The notes under the pieces are model-generated. The model did not search any database. It was given only the letters and a program-made list of their open reading frames with translations, and was not told where the DNA came from. From Ramlibacter sp. (GTDB lineage: Bacteria > Pseudomonadota > Gammaproteobacteria > Burkholderiales > Burkholderiaceae_C), in assembly GCF_029866045.1 (NCBI RefSeq), contig NZ_JARXAB010000181.1, forward strand, positions 1-35,772: 35,772 bases of DNA, read 5' to 3'. This document shows positions 7,796-19,142 of this stretch, piece by piece (within the stretch, counting starts at the first letter, position 1; the number at the start of each line of letters is the position of its first letter). The position numbers were made by a program, and so were the translations under genes.

Positions 7796-10700
7796 GTCAA
7801 GTCCCCAAGGGTCTTCTCGCGAGAGCGGGTCGCCCTCGGCGTAGAGGTAGCGGTTCCAGCCACCGACCAGACCCAGCGGGTCGGGCTGGAGAAACCGGCC
7901 CTGGCTGGGCAGATAGGTCCGCCAGGGGTGGTGGACCCAGCCGGTCTCAGCGTCGGCGTACTGACCGGGAAAACGCAGAGGCAAGCGGATCTGCGCCTCC
8001 ATCGGACCCAACTCGCCAAATCCCGAGTAAGGCCACTGCCAAAGCAAGCGGCCCTCCGGGTCGGTGACCTGGCGCGGCGAGCCCAGGCCGTCCGTGTGGA
8101 TGGCCAGCAGGCGCTCGCGGCGCCACATGCCCACCGCGATGGCGCCACCGTCTTCGGTGGGCAGCCAGATGTACTCGGCGTCGCCCTCACCGCGAACGCT
8201 GCCACCGTCGTACTCGCCCAGCAAGGCCCAGGCGGGCACTGGCCCCTCGGGTTCGCCGTGAATGAAGGCAGTGCCGGTGCTGCCCGCGTCGCTCTGTCCG
8301 CTTGGCTCTGCTTCGCTCTTGAAGACACGCTGCCCCAGGGCGTTGTGCAGGTAGCGCACCTCCAGTTGCCGGCCGTCATGGGGCATGCGCACACGCGACA
8401 GTCGGCCCCAGGTGTCGTACTCAAGTTGGCGAAGACCATCGCTGGCGGGGCGACCATCGGGCCGCATTGGGAACGTGATTCGCGTGGTTTGCGTCCAGCC
8501 ACCCGCAGCGGAAGGAGCGGATGGCGCTCTCGCTTTCGGGGGACGGCGCGCCAGGGTCTGGGTCACGCCCTGAACCTGGTTGCTGCCCGGCACCAGGCGG
8601 TAGGCGCGCGCCACCACGGCTGGCGAAACGGCTGGCGAAACGGCGGCTGTCATGGCGGACAAGCCCTGGCCCCGCAATTCCCGGACGAAGGACAGGCGGT
8701 TGCCGTTGGCGTCGTAGCGGTAGCGATATTCCTGGTCCGTTCCCTGCAGGGCGACAAGGCGGTGGCGGGCGTCGTAGGTGGCCAACAGGCGGTGGGTGAA
8801 GCGCGTGGGCGCGGCGCTCTGGCGGCTGTGATGGCCAAAATCATGCCCCCTCTGACGACCCCTGTGATGGCCCTCATACTGTCCGTCGCGATCGCCTTCG
8901 CTGCGTCCCTCGTGCGGGTGGTCGTGATGGCCTTCGTAGTGACCGGTGCTGTCGTCATCTGAGCGCCTCCGGCCCGGCCAGGAAAAGAGGTCTTGCTCGA
9001 TGGTGGCCAGCCGGCCAGCGGCGTCATAGCTGTAGCGGGCGAACTCGGTCGCTAGCACACGGCCGTCGGCGTCAAATTGGCGCTGCGCGGCATCAAAACG
9101 GCGATGCTCACCGAAGCCACCGTCGCTGCGGTTGCCACCGTAGCTGTCGTCGCGGCCCCCTCGGTCGCGGCTCTCGCCGCTCCCGCCGCTGACCCAGCGC
9201 CAAGCCTGTGGCTGCCCCAGGGCGGTATGGACCAGGTCGGTGAGCCAGGGCCGCAGCGACTCCCCCGACTTACCTGAGGCAGGCGTGCGCACATCGATTC
9301 CGATGATGCGACGCCCCTCCCGCCGGTACACCACCTCCAGGCCGCTGGGGTAGGTGATAGCGGCCAGACCGCCCGGGCCCCAGGTGTAGCGCAGGGTGAA
9401 GCGGCGCGGTCGGGTGGGATGGTCGTTCACCTGCACCGCGCGTTGTGTCACGCGGCCCAGCGCGTCGCGCGTCCAGCTGCTGCTGCCGGAGGCGTCTTCC
9501 AGCACAAGCAAGCGACCCATCGGGTCGTATGCCAGCCGCACCTGCTGGCCGTCGGCGAGGTGCAGGCGAACCGGGCGGCCGAGCAGGTCGCGGTCCACGG
9601 TGCTGCGTCTGCCCAGCGCGTCTTCCATCGCCACCAACTGTCCCCCGGCATCGAACTGCCAGCGCAGCCGGCCGATGTCGGGGCTTTCTTCAGCCACCAG
9701 TTCGCCCAGGCCGTTCGCGTGGTAGCGGGTGCTCACGCCGAGCGGGTCGGTGGCCGCCGCAAGCTGCCCACGCTGGCCCCACGCCAGGAGGGCCTGCGCC
9801 TGATCGGGCCAGACCAGGCGGACGACGCGGCCCTGTGCGTCACGCTCCCATTGGGTCAAGCCGCCCAAGCTGTTCACATGACCCACGACACGGCCATTCG
9901 CATCACGACGCAGGCTCTCCCCTACATCGGCAGCACCCCACCAGGCCTCGGCTTGACCGTAGGCATCGTTGCGTTGCCGACGTACCAGGGCCTGCTGGCC
10001 TTGCGCGTCGGTCACCGTCTCGGCTGTGACCGCGCCGGCGCTGTCGCGGGTCACGCTACGGGTGTTGCCCCGGCTGTCGCGGATGGCCACCCACTGGTCG
10101 GCAGCGTCATAGTCAAACCATGTCGACTCGCCCTCGGGCGTCAACACCGAGGCCAGGCGGCCGGTGGGGGTGTAGGAAAAGGCGGTGCGCTCACCGCCAC
10201 GATCAATCTGGGTGAGCCAGCCCCGGGGGTGGTAGGTGAAGCGGGTCTCGACCCCGTCGGGGTCAATGCGCGACAGAACACGGCCCACCGCGTCGCGGCT
10301 GTAGCGGGTCACCTGACCCAGCGGATCGGTACGCATGAGCAACTGGCCCCAAGCATCCCGCGCATAAGACCAGCGCCCGCCGCGCGGGTCAACCTGGCTG
10401 ACCAAACGGCCCTGGGTGTCGTAGCCCCACTCCCAGCGGCGTGAGCGGCCACTGGCGAGATCGGTCAGCACCTGCTGCACCAGGCGCCCCGCCTCATCGT
10501 AGAAAAACTCCGCGCGGCGATCGGCGTCGGTGATGCGCAGCGGCAGACGCCACTGCGGATGCCACTCCACCTGCCGCAACTCGGCCTCGGTGCGCCCTGC
10601 AGCTTGGACGCGGGCCAGGGGCAGGCGACGCGCCGGGTCCCAGGTGGTGAGGTGGCGGATGCCCAGGAAATCTTCCTCTTCCACCGCCAGGCCGCTGGCG

Positions 10701-12265
10701 GCGTCGAGCGTACGGCGCGCCACATTGCCCCGGCAGCCGATACAGGGCCCTGCCTGCGCAACCAGCCGCAGACGCTGGCCTTGGCGCTGGTAGGACTGGC
10801 GGGTGACCAGGCCACTGGCGAGGGTGATGCTGACCTGCCCCTCCCCCAGTGGCTCGATGCGGGCAGGCGCCAGGCCAGGGCGCTCCGAGGACACCGCACG
10901 CCCTTGGGCGTCGTAGCGCCAAATGGCGACGCGCTGTCCGCGCTCATCGATGAGACCCGTGAGCGCAAGCGGAAAGGTCGTGTCCTCGTAGAGGTACTGA
11001 CGCGAGGCGCCGTCGGCAAAGCTCACTTGCGCCAGGCGACCCGCCGCGTCATAGCCATAGGCCACAGCGGCACCATCGGGCGCCTCGGCCTGCACGATGC
11101 GCCCGGCTGGGTCATGGCGAAAGCGCAGGCTGCGGCCGACGTCGTCGGTCATGGCCTGCAAGCGACCGTCTGCACCCCGCAGGGCCCACACCGAAGGCCC
11201 GCCGCGCGGAGTCACGCGCAGCAGCCGGCCCTGGGCGTCGAAGTCCTCCTGCGTGTCGTCGTTGCCGAGGAAGCGCCATCCGCCTTCCACTTGAACCAGA
11301 CGGCCACCCACGCCGGGCCCGGCGCTCCAGACGCCGTCTACACCGCGGGTGAAACGCAGCACGCGGCCATCGGGCCGCGACACCTGAGCGCGATCCCCTT
11401 GGGCAATGACCTGCATGCCTTGGTTGTGCACCCATCCGGGCAAGGACGAGTTGTAGTGGCGCACCAGAGCCAGGCCGGGCGGCCCGTCGAGATCGGGCTC
11501 ACGCTGGTACTTGTTGCCGTTGCCGGCGAAGACCGGGTTGCCCACCGCCTCGGCCGCGGGCGGGTCGGCACGGCACATTCCGCTGCCGTTACCGGCGCCG
11601 GCGCTGGACCCGGCTGGGCCCGCTCCACCCGCCAGGGTCTCATCGACCTCCATCTCATCGCCCCCCGGGGCGCCCGCGTCGGCCGAGGGACCACCGCCCA
11701 AGGGCGTGCCCGAGGGCAAGGCGGCGTCGACCTGGGGTACCGCGGCCGGGCAACTGCTAAAGCCTCCCGCCCCCAGGACGCAGCCCAGGGGTGGTGTCGG
11801 ATTCGGCAGGCACAGCATGTGAATGTCGCGCTGCGGCCAACTCATGAATCGACCGCCCTCCGCCGTGGCGTGGGAATAAGTCCAGCCCACACCGGGCGTG
11901 CAATGCTCGACCCGGTAGGGCAGGCGCCAGGTGAGGGGGTCGGTGGCGTTGGCCCAGACGGTGCTGACGTGGACCGGGTCGCACCAACTGCTCCCGCGCA
12001 GGTGAGGGAGGTCGCGCAGAAGGAAGAAGTACCCCAGCTGTTGGCCCTCCGGGCAGGCCAAAAAGGAAGTGTTGAAGTAGATCACCGGCGCGGGTGGTGG
12101 TGCGGGTGGTGGTGCAGCCGATGCTGGCGGCGTCTGGGCCATGGTCATCGGGGCTGCCGCCAGCAGGAGCAAACCAGCCATAAGCAGCGCGTGCAAAAGG
12201 CAACGGGGCACGCGGGCAGCACGGACCGCATGGGCCTGCAGAAAAGCGAATGTGGTGATGGACAT
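7475..12265 (-). CDS. Secreted RHS/YD-repeat protein with C-terminal phospholipase A2-like toxin domain
   Basis: This is 1596 residues from the ATG at 12265. An upstream TTG at 12298 is possible but would bury the signal peptide. Residues 1-43 form a long Sec signal peptide (AGLLLLAAAPMTMA, then QT). Residues 50-235 are a Pro/Gly-rich, Cys-containing region, about 241-330 resemble the N-terminal DUF6531 module of RHS proteins, and about 340-1480 are YD/RHS repeats (GYDAAGRL, YSRDAVGRVL and many variants). The core closes with DPLGL, RYLYAEGDPL, DPWGL. The last 107 residues are a separate domain with a glycine-rich putative Ca-loop (GNWGGKHWSGG), CYMRHDLCYD (His1541-Asp1542) and RCDAQL (Asp1555), the PLA2 pattern. 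Residues of about 1100-1148 are a His/Asp-rich insert. Confidence 0.9.
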   Translation of the reverse strand: MSITTFAFLQAHAVRAARVPRCLLHALLMAGLLLLAAAPMTMAQTPPASAAPPPAPPPAPVIYFNTSFLACPEGQQLGYFFLLRDLPHLRGSSWCDPVHVSTVWANATDPLTWRLPYRVEHCTPGVGWTYSHATAEGGRFMSWPQRDIHMLCLPNPTPPLGCVLGAGGFSSCPAAVPQVDAALPSGTPLGGGPSADAGAPGGDEMEVDETLAGGAGPAGSSAGAGNGSGMCRADPPAAEAVGNPVFAGNGNKYQREPDLDGPPGLALVRHYNSSLPGWVHNQGMQVIAQGDRAQVSRPDGRVLRFTRGVDGVWSAGPGVGGRLVQVEGGWRFLGNDDTQEDFDAQGRLLRVTPRGGPSVWALRGADGRLQAMTDDVGRSLRFRHDPAGRIVQAEAPDGAAVAYGYDAAGRLAQVSFADGASRQYLYEDTTFPLALTGLIDERGQRVAIWRYDAQGRAVSSERPGLAPARIEPLGEGQVSITLASGLVTRQSYQRQGQRLRLVAQAGPCIGCRGNVARRTLDAASGLAVEEEDFLGIRHLTTWDPARRLPLARVQAAGRTEAELRQVEWHPQWRLPLRITDADRRAEFFYDEAGRLVQQVLTDLASGRSRRWEWGYDTQGRLVSQVDPRGGRWSYARDAWGQLLMRTDPLGQVTRYSRDAVGRVLSRIDPDGVETRFTYHPRGWLTQIDRGGERTAFSYTPTGRLASVLTPEGESTWFDYDAADQWVAIRDSRGNTRSVTRDSAGAVTAETVTDAQGQQALVRRQRNDAYGQAEAWWGAADVGESLRRDANGRVVGHVNSLGGLTQWERDAQGRVVRLVWPDQAQALLAWGQRGQLAAATDPLGVSTRYHANGLGELVAEESPDIGRLRWQFDAGGQLVAMEDALGRRSTVDRDLLGRPVRLHLADGQQVRLAYDPMGRLLVLEDASGSSSWTRDALGRVTQRAVQVNDHPTRPRRFTLRYTWGPGGLAAITYPSGLEVVYRREGRRIIGIDVRTPASGKSGESLRPWLTDLVHTALGQPQAWRWVSGGSGESRDRGGRDDSYGGNRSDGGFGEHRRFDAAQRQFDADGRVLATEFARYSYDAAGRLATIEQDLFSWPGRRRSDDDSTGHYEGHHDHPHEGRSEGDRDGQYEGHHRGRQRGHDFGHHSRQSAAPTRFTHRLLATYDARHRLVALQGTDQEYRYRYDANGNRLSFVRELRGQGLSAMTAAVSPAVSPAVVARAYRLVPGSNQVQGVTQTLARRPPKARAPSAPSAAGGWTQTTRITFPMRPDGRPASDGLRQLEYDTWGRLSRVRMPHDGRQLEVRYLHNALGQRVFKSEAEPSGQSDAGSTGTAFIHGEPEGPVPAWALLGEYDGGSVRGEGDAEYIWLPTEDGGAIAVGMWRRERLLAIHTDGLGSPRQVTDPEGRLLWQWPYSGFGELGPMEAQIRLPLRFPGQYADAETGWVHHPWRTYLPSQGRFLQPDPLGLVGGWNRYLYAEGDPLSREDPWGLDATRWWPGAQRSFFDGPRNGNWGGKHWSGGIGGGTIGPAPPTDSADACYMRHDLCYDAGGDKSRCDAQLVKELRELPEEVQLWSQPPRPGTEADTLRFRSGALLWFR
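8820..8972 (-). other. His/Asp-rich low-complexity insert within the RHS repeats
   Basis: Between two YD repeats the protein carries about 49 residues rich in His, Gly, Asp, Glu and Arg, with an imperfect internal repeat (GHYEGHH then GQYEGHH). A smaller Gly/Ser/Arg/Asp-rich stretch occurs about 55 residues earlier. The RHS repeats resume normally on both sides and the frame is intact, so this is an insertion within the shell rather than a frameshift. Clustered His-His and Asp residues suggest metal binding or a flexible surface loop. Confidence 0.7.
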
Positions 12266-12510
12266 GGTCTGCGAATCCGGGAATTCGCAGCGATTCAAGA
12301 CCAGCGCGCGCGTCTTCGGCGGCCAGCCTCGTCGTCATTGACAGGGGAACCCGCAAAGGCGTCAGGCTCGTGTGAAGCTGGCGCGCAGGAGCCTCACTCC
12401 CCCAGGGCGACCACAAGAAAGCCGATGGCGCCCACGCTCAAGGCCTATCCACACGGTGGAAGTTGCGCCTGTGGCGCTTTCGAGCAGCAGCGCCTTGGGC
12501 CGCTGGATGC

Positions 12511-12801
12511 TCACGGGCGAGGCGGCGGGCCGGGCCGTGAACGGCGGATCCAGCGCAGAAAGTCCAGGGTGAGAGCGGACACGGCGACGGCGGTGAGGGC
12601 GACGGGGAAAAACGTCACCGCCATCAAGGGGTCGACATAGCCCAATTGCCAGTAGCTGTAGGCCTCCATCGTGAACCCGGTCCCAAGCGCGACAGAAGCC
12701 ACGATGGTGACGCTTGAGCGGACGAACCAGCTGACCACAAACGTCACGAGGGCGATGCACAGAAGCGAGATGAGCACGGGGACTGTCATTTCGTCGTTCA
12801 T
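12511..12801 (-). CDS. Small membrane protein of unknown function
   Basis: The product is 96 residues from the ATG at 12801 (MNDEMTVPVL), preceded by GAGGT-like sequence. It has three predicted membrane helices at about 6-26, 30-47 and 57-80, and a basic, Pro-rich C-terminus (RWIRRSRPGPPPRP) that should face the cytoplasm. I recognise no family. It lies about 245 bases upstream of the RHS gene on the same strand and is divergent from the peptidase gene. That distance is too large to claim an operon, so any part in the RHS system is speculative. A longer frame reaching 12897 lacks a good start. Confidence 0.6.
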   Translation of the reverse strand: MNDEMTVPVLISLLCIALVTFVVSWFVRSSVTIVASVALGTGFTMEAYSYWQLGYVDPLMAVTFFPVALTAVAVSALTLDFLRWIRRSRPGPPPRP

Positions 12802-12895
12802 GAGGTGACCTCGGGCGGAGTGGATCAGCCATGCTAGAAACGAGGGACGGACACGCCACTGACGGCGAGACTGATCCGTCAACCTGCCAGACGCC

Positions 12896-13921
12896 ATGCC
12901 TCACACCCTCCCCCGCCCTGATCAACGTCCTGACCTCAGCGCTATCACCGACGTGGCCGGTATTTCGGTCGGTCACTTCACCGAGCCCCGCCGGCCCACC
13001 GGCTGCACCGTCGTGCTTGTGCCCGCCGGCGCGGTCGGCGGCGTGGACGTGCGAGGCGCTGCGCCCGGCACCCGCGAGACCGACCTGCTCTCGCCCGTCA
13101 ATACGGTGGACGTGGTGCATGCGGTGCTGCTATCGGGGGGCAGCGCCTTTGGCCTGGACGCGGCCGGCGGCGTGATGCGCTGGCTGGAGGAACAAGGCGT
13201 GGGTGTGGATGTGGGCGCTGCGCGTGTGCCCATCGTGCCCGCTGCGGTGCTGTTTGACCTGCTGGTGGGTGATGCGCGCATCCGGCCGGGCGCCGATGCC
13301 GGCTACGCCGCCTGCGAGGCCGCCTCACACACGCCCCCCGCCGAGGGCAATGTGGGTGCCGGCACGGGGGCCTGCGTGGGCAAGGTGTTTGGCCATGAGC
13401 GCGCGATGAAGGGTGGCATCGGCACGGCGTCAGTGACGGTCGGCGGCGTGACGGTCGGCGCACTGATTGCCTGCAATGCGCTGGGCGACGTGATCGACCC
13501 CGACACCGGCCGGGTGCTGGCCGGCGCGAGAACGGCCGACGGCCAGGGCCTGGCGGACATCCGCCGCAGCCTGCTGGCGGGCGAGGCGCCCATTCCCATT
13601 TTGGCGGGCAGCAACACCACCATTGGCGTGGTGGCCACCGATGCCAAGTTGACCAAGGTTCAGGCCAACCGCCTGGCCCAGGTGGCGCACGACGGCCTGG
13701 CGCGCGCGATCAACCCGGTGCACACGGTGGCCGACGGCGACACCCTGTTCGCTTTGGCGACCGGCCGCCACGACAAGCACCCGGGAATGATGGTGCTGGC
13801 CACCATGGCGGCCGAAGCAGTGGCCCGGGCCACGGTGCGGGCGGTGCGGGCGGCGCAGAGCCTCACCGCGGTGAATGCGCGGGGGCAGACGCAGCACCTG
13901 CCCGCGGCGCGGGATCTGTAG
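12896..13921 (+). CDS. P1/S58-family peptidase, NylC/DmpA-type N-terminal-nucleophile hydrolase
   Basis: This is a 341-residue member of the DmpA/BapA/NylC family. The family cores are clear: ITDVAGISVGH at the N-terminus, LLSGGSAFGLDAA near 78-90, GNVGAGTGA near 151 and AGSNTTIGVVATDA near 237-250. In NylC the precursor cleaves itself between an Asn and a Thr that becomes the nucleophile. The equivalent bond here would be Asn240-Thr241, leaving a large and a small subunit. Members act as aminopeptidases, beta-aminopeptidases or oligoamide hydrolases, and the substrate here cannot be told. The end of the gene overlaps the end of modC by 59 bases in convergent orientation. Confidence 0.85.
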   Translation: MPHTLPRPDQRPDLSAITDVAGISVGHFTEPRRPTGCTVVLVPAGAVGGVDVRGAAPGTRETDLLSPVNTVDVVHAVLLSGGSAFGLDAAGGVMRWLEEQGVGVDVGAARVPIVPAAVLFDLLVGDARIRPGADAGYAACEAASHTPPAEGNVGAGTGACVGKVFGHERAMKGGIGTASVTVGGVTVGALIACNALGDVIDPDTGRVLAGARTADGQGLADIRRSLLAGEAPIPILAGSNTTIGVVATDAKLTKVQANRLAQVAHDGLARAINPVHTVADGDTLFALATGRHDKHPGMMVLATMAAEAVARATVRAVRAAQSLTAVNARGQTQHLPAARDL

Positions 13922-14797
13922 CGGCGCGGCCAAGCGGCAGCACGCGCAGCCAGATCCGGGCGCCCAGCGCCTGCCCCTCGTCGGGCAGCCAGAGGCTGCC
14001 GCCCTCAAACTGCACCCGCAGCCGCTGTCCGTCTGCGTCGCGCTCGGCCACCTCGGCGCTCACCAGCGTACCGGCCTCGATGCCGGCAAGCACCGCCAGA
14101 GACTGATCGACCAGCACCGCGTCGGCAGGCCCCTCGGTGCGCACCTGCCCCGCCTCCAGCACCACCAGGTGGTCCGCCAGACGCGCGAGCTCACCGACCG
14201 AATGGGTGACATACAGCATCGGAATGTGGAGCTCGTCGCGCAGGCGCTCCAGCCAGGGCAGCACCTCGCCGCGCCGCGCCGGATCGATCGCCGACAGGGG
14301 CTCGTCCAACAGCAGCAGGCGCGGGCGGGTGGCCAGGGCGCGGGCAATGGCGACCCGCTGACTCTCCCCGCCAGAGAGCTGGCCGATACGGCGGTCCATC
14401 AGGTGCCCGATCCCCAGCAAGGCGACCGCCTCGGCCAGGGCCTGCGCGGCCCCCGGCTTGCCGGCTCTGCGAAGCCCGAAGTCGAGGTTGCGGCGCACGT
14501 CCAGGTGCTCGAAAAGGCTGGGCTCCTGAAACACATAGCCCAGGTCACGGCGCCAGGCCGGCAGGCACACACCTGCGGCATCGTCCTGCCAGGCCTCCCC
14601 CAGCACGCGCACCTCGCCCCGGGCGGCCGGCTCGAGCCCGGCTACGCAGCGAAGCAGCGTGGTCTTACCCGAGCCCGAAGGGCCGAACAGCACGGTGATC
14701 CCCCGGCCGGGCAAGCGCAGATCCACCGAGAGCCCGAAGTCCGCGCGCTGCAATGACAGCTGCAGATGCAGCCCTGCGTCCGGTTGAAGGCGGTCAC

Positions 14798-14801
<4 letters not shown>
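13863..14801 (-). CDS. modC: Molybdate ABC transporter ATP-binding protein ModC
   Basis: This is a 312-residue ABC ATPase with Walker [10 protein letters not shown] near 40, a Q-loop (VFQEP), signature [15 protein letters not shown], Walker [13 protein letters not shown] and an H-loop (YVTHSVGE). A C-terminal segment (VSAEVAERD, then [12 protein letters not shown]) is the start of the ModC MOP/TOBE molybdate-sensing domain. The domain appears cut short: after [11 protein letters not shown] the protein runs into an Ala/Pro-rich tail, while ModC is usually about 350 residues. The lost part falls where the gene overlaps the convergent peptidase gene. Its ATG overlaps the modB stop by 4 bases, so translation is probably coupled. 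Confidence 0.92.
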
Positions 14802-16521
<1,720 letters not shown>

Positions 16522-16923
16522 TTAGTCACCCGCCTGCCGACGGCTGGCCTTGAGCAAACCCTGCTTGGCCTTGCCCGCCAGCCGCCTTTGTACCGACGCC
16601 CGGGTGGGCCGGGTGGCCTTGCGCGCCTTGGGCGCCCGTTCGTAACGCGCGAGCAACTCGTACAGGCGCGTCCAGGCATCCTGGCGATTGGCCTCCTGGG
16701 TGCGATAGCGCTGGGCTTTGAGGACCAGCACGCCCTCGGGTGTGAGGCGGCTGTCGGTATCGGCCAGCCAGCGGGCCTTGACCGCATCGGGCAGGCTGGA
16801 GGTGCCCACGTCAAACCGCAATTGGATGGCGGTGGACACCTTGTTCACGTTTTGCCCACCCGGCCCCTGGGCGCGCACGGCGGTGAGTTCGACTTCGGAT
16901 TCGGCGATGTGCAGGCGGTTCAT
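16522..16923 (-). CDS. arfB: Alternative ribosome-rescue factor / peptidyl-tRNA hydrolase ArfB (YaeJ)
   Basis: This is a 133-residue protein with the release-factor catalytic motif GGQ (residues 22-24, in AQGPGGQNVNKVSTA). It has the short RF-like domain and a long basic C-terminal tail (RAPKARKATRP...KAKQGLLKASRR) that in ArfB inserts into the empty mRNA channel of stalled ribosomes. Length and tail fit ArfB rather than a full release factor. It hydrolyses peptidyl-tRNA on non-stop ribosomes. It follows ettA on the same strand after about 108 bases, so both neighbours act on the ribosome, although a shared transcript is uncertain. Confidence 0.92.
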   Translation of the reverse strand: MNRLHIAESEVELTAVRAQGPGGQNVNKVSTAIQLRFDVGTSSLPDAVKARWLADTDSRLTPEGVLVLKAQRYRTQEANRQDAWTRLYELLARYERAPKARKATRPTRASVQRRLAGKAKQGLLKASRRQAGD

Positions 16924-17031
16924 GGCGCAGGTCGATAGTCGATGGAACCTGGCGCCTGCGCAGAACGCTGGCCCGGCGCAAGCGAATCAGCGACCGCAAT
17001 CGCAACCGCTGGCGTTGCCGGACCCGCGCGC

Positions 17032-18693
<1,662 letters not shown>

Positions 18694-19142
18694 GGCGTGA
18701 TTATCGCGGCTGAGGCAGGCTCCTGGTATGAAAGGGCCATGTGAAGGCCGTACCAGGGCCATACGAGAGCCGTACGAGAGCCGTACGAGGGTGATGTGAG
18801 GGTGATGTGAGAGCCATGTGAGGACCCTGCGAGGGCCAAGGGCGGGCCGGCAGCCCCCTTCGGTCAGCCCGGGCCAGACCCCGACCGCCCGGCCCCCAAA
18901 CCGTGCGACAATGCCCTCGCCCCGCAACCAGCAGGCGTGGCACCGGCAAGTTGCCGGGGACCGAACGGACCCCCTCGCCCTTCCAAGTTAAGCGCTCCCA
19001 GCGGGCTGCTTCCCGAAGAAACCCGCGAGACAGATCCGACGGCTCCACCTCCCAAGAATCGAATCAGCCTTTGACTGGCTCGGCGCCTCCGGCGCCGGAC
19101 AGGCCGATTCCCAGCGCCGCGGAAATTCGGCGCAAAACATTG
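18694..19142. other. Divergent intergenic region between ettA and rhlE, no gene seen
   Basis: These 449 bases hold promoters for both genes. The ettA-proximal part is a phased 11-base repeat array (separate entry). The rhlE-proximal part, 18900-19142, is probably leader RNA. It contains a perfect short hairpin GGCGCC-TCC-GGCGCC at 19082-19096, about 47 bases before the rhlE start. A frame open across the leader has no start codon or family similarity supporting translation. Confidence 0.5.
18734..18832. repeat. Nine tandem 11-base repeats upstream of ettA
   Basis: Nine consecutive 11-base units run without gaps: GGGCCATGTGA, AGGCCGTACCA, GGGCCATACGA, GAGCCGTACGA (twice), GGGTGATGTGA (twice), GAGCCATGTGA and GGACCCTGCGA. 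The loose consensus is GRGCCRTRYGA. The array ends 41 bases upstream of the ettA ATG. The 11-base period is close to one DNA helical turn, so each unit would present the same face of the helix. Confidence 0.9.

Noticed and set aside
7433-8962. Long plus-strand open frame (509 codons) antisense to the RHS gene, ending in what looks like membrane helices
   Set aside because: It is a GC-rich shadow of the RHS gene. The apparent hydrophobic tail arises from the antisense of His/Asp codons, and there is no ribosome site or family similarity.
10559-12640. Plus-strand open frame of 693 codons opposite the RHS N-terminal half
   Set aside because: No domain is recognisable, and the minus-strand RHS repeats explain the sequence fully.
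18903-19142. N-terminal 80-codon extension of RhlE
   Set aside because: The frame is open but lacks similarity, and the conserved Q-motif region starts directly after the ATG at 19143.
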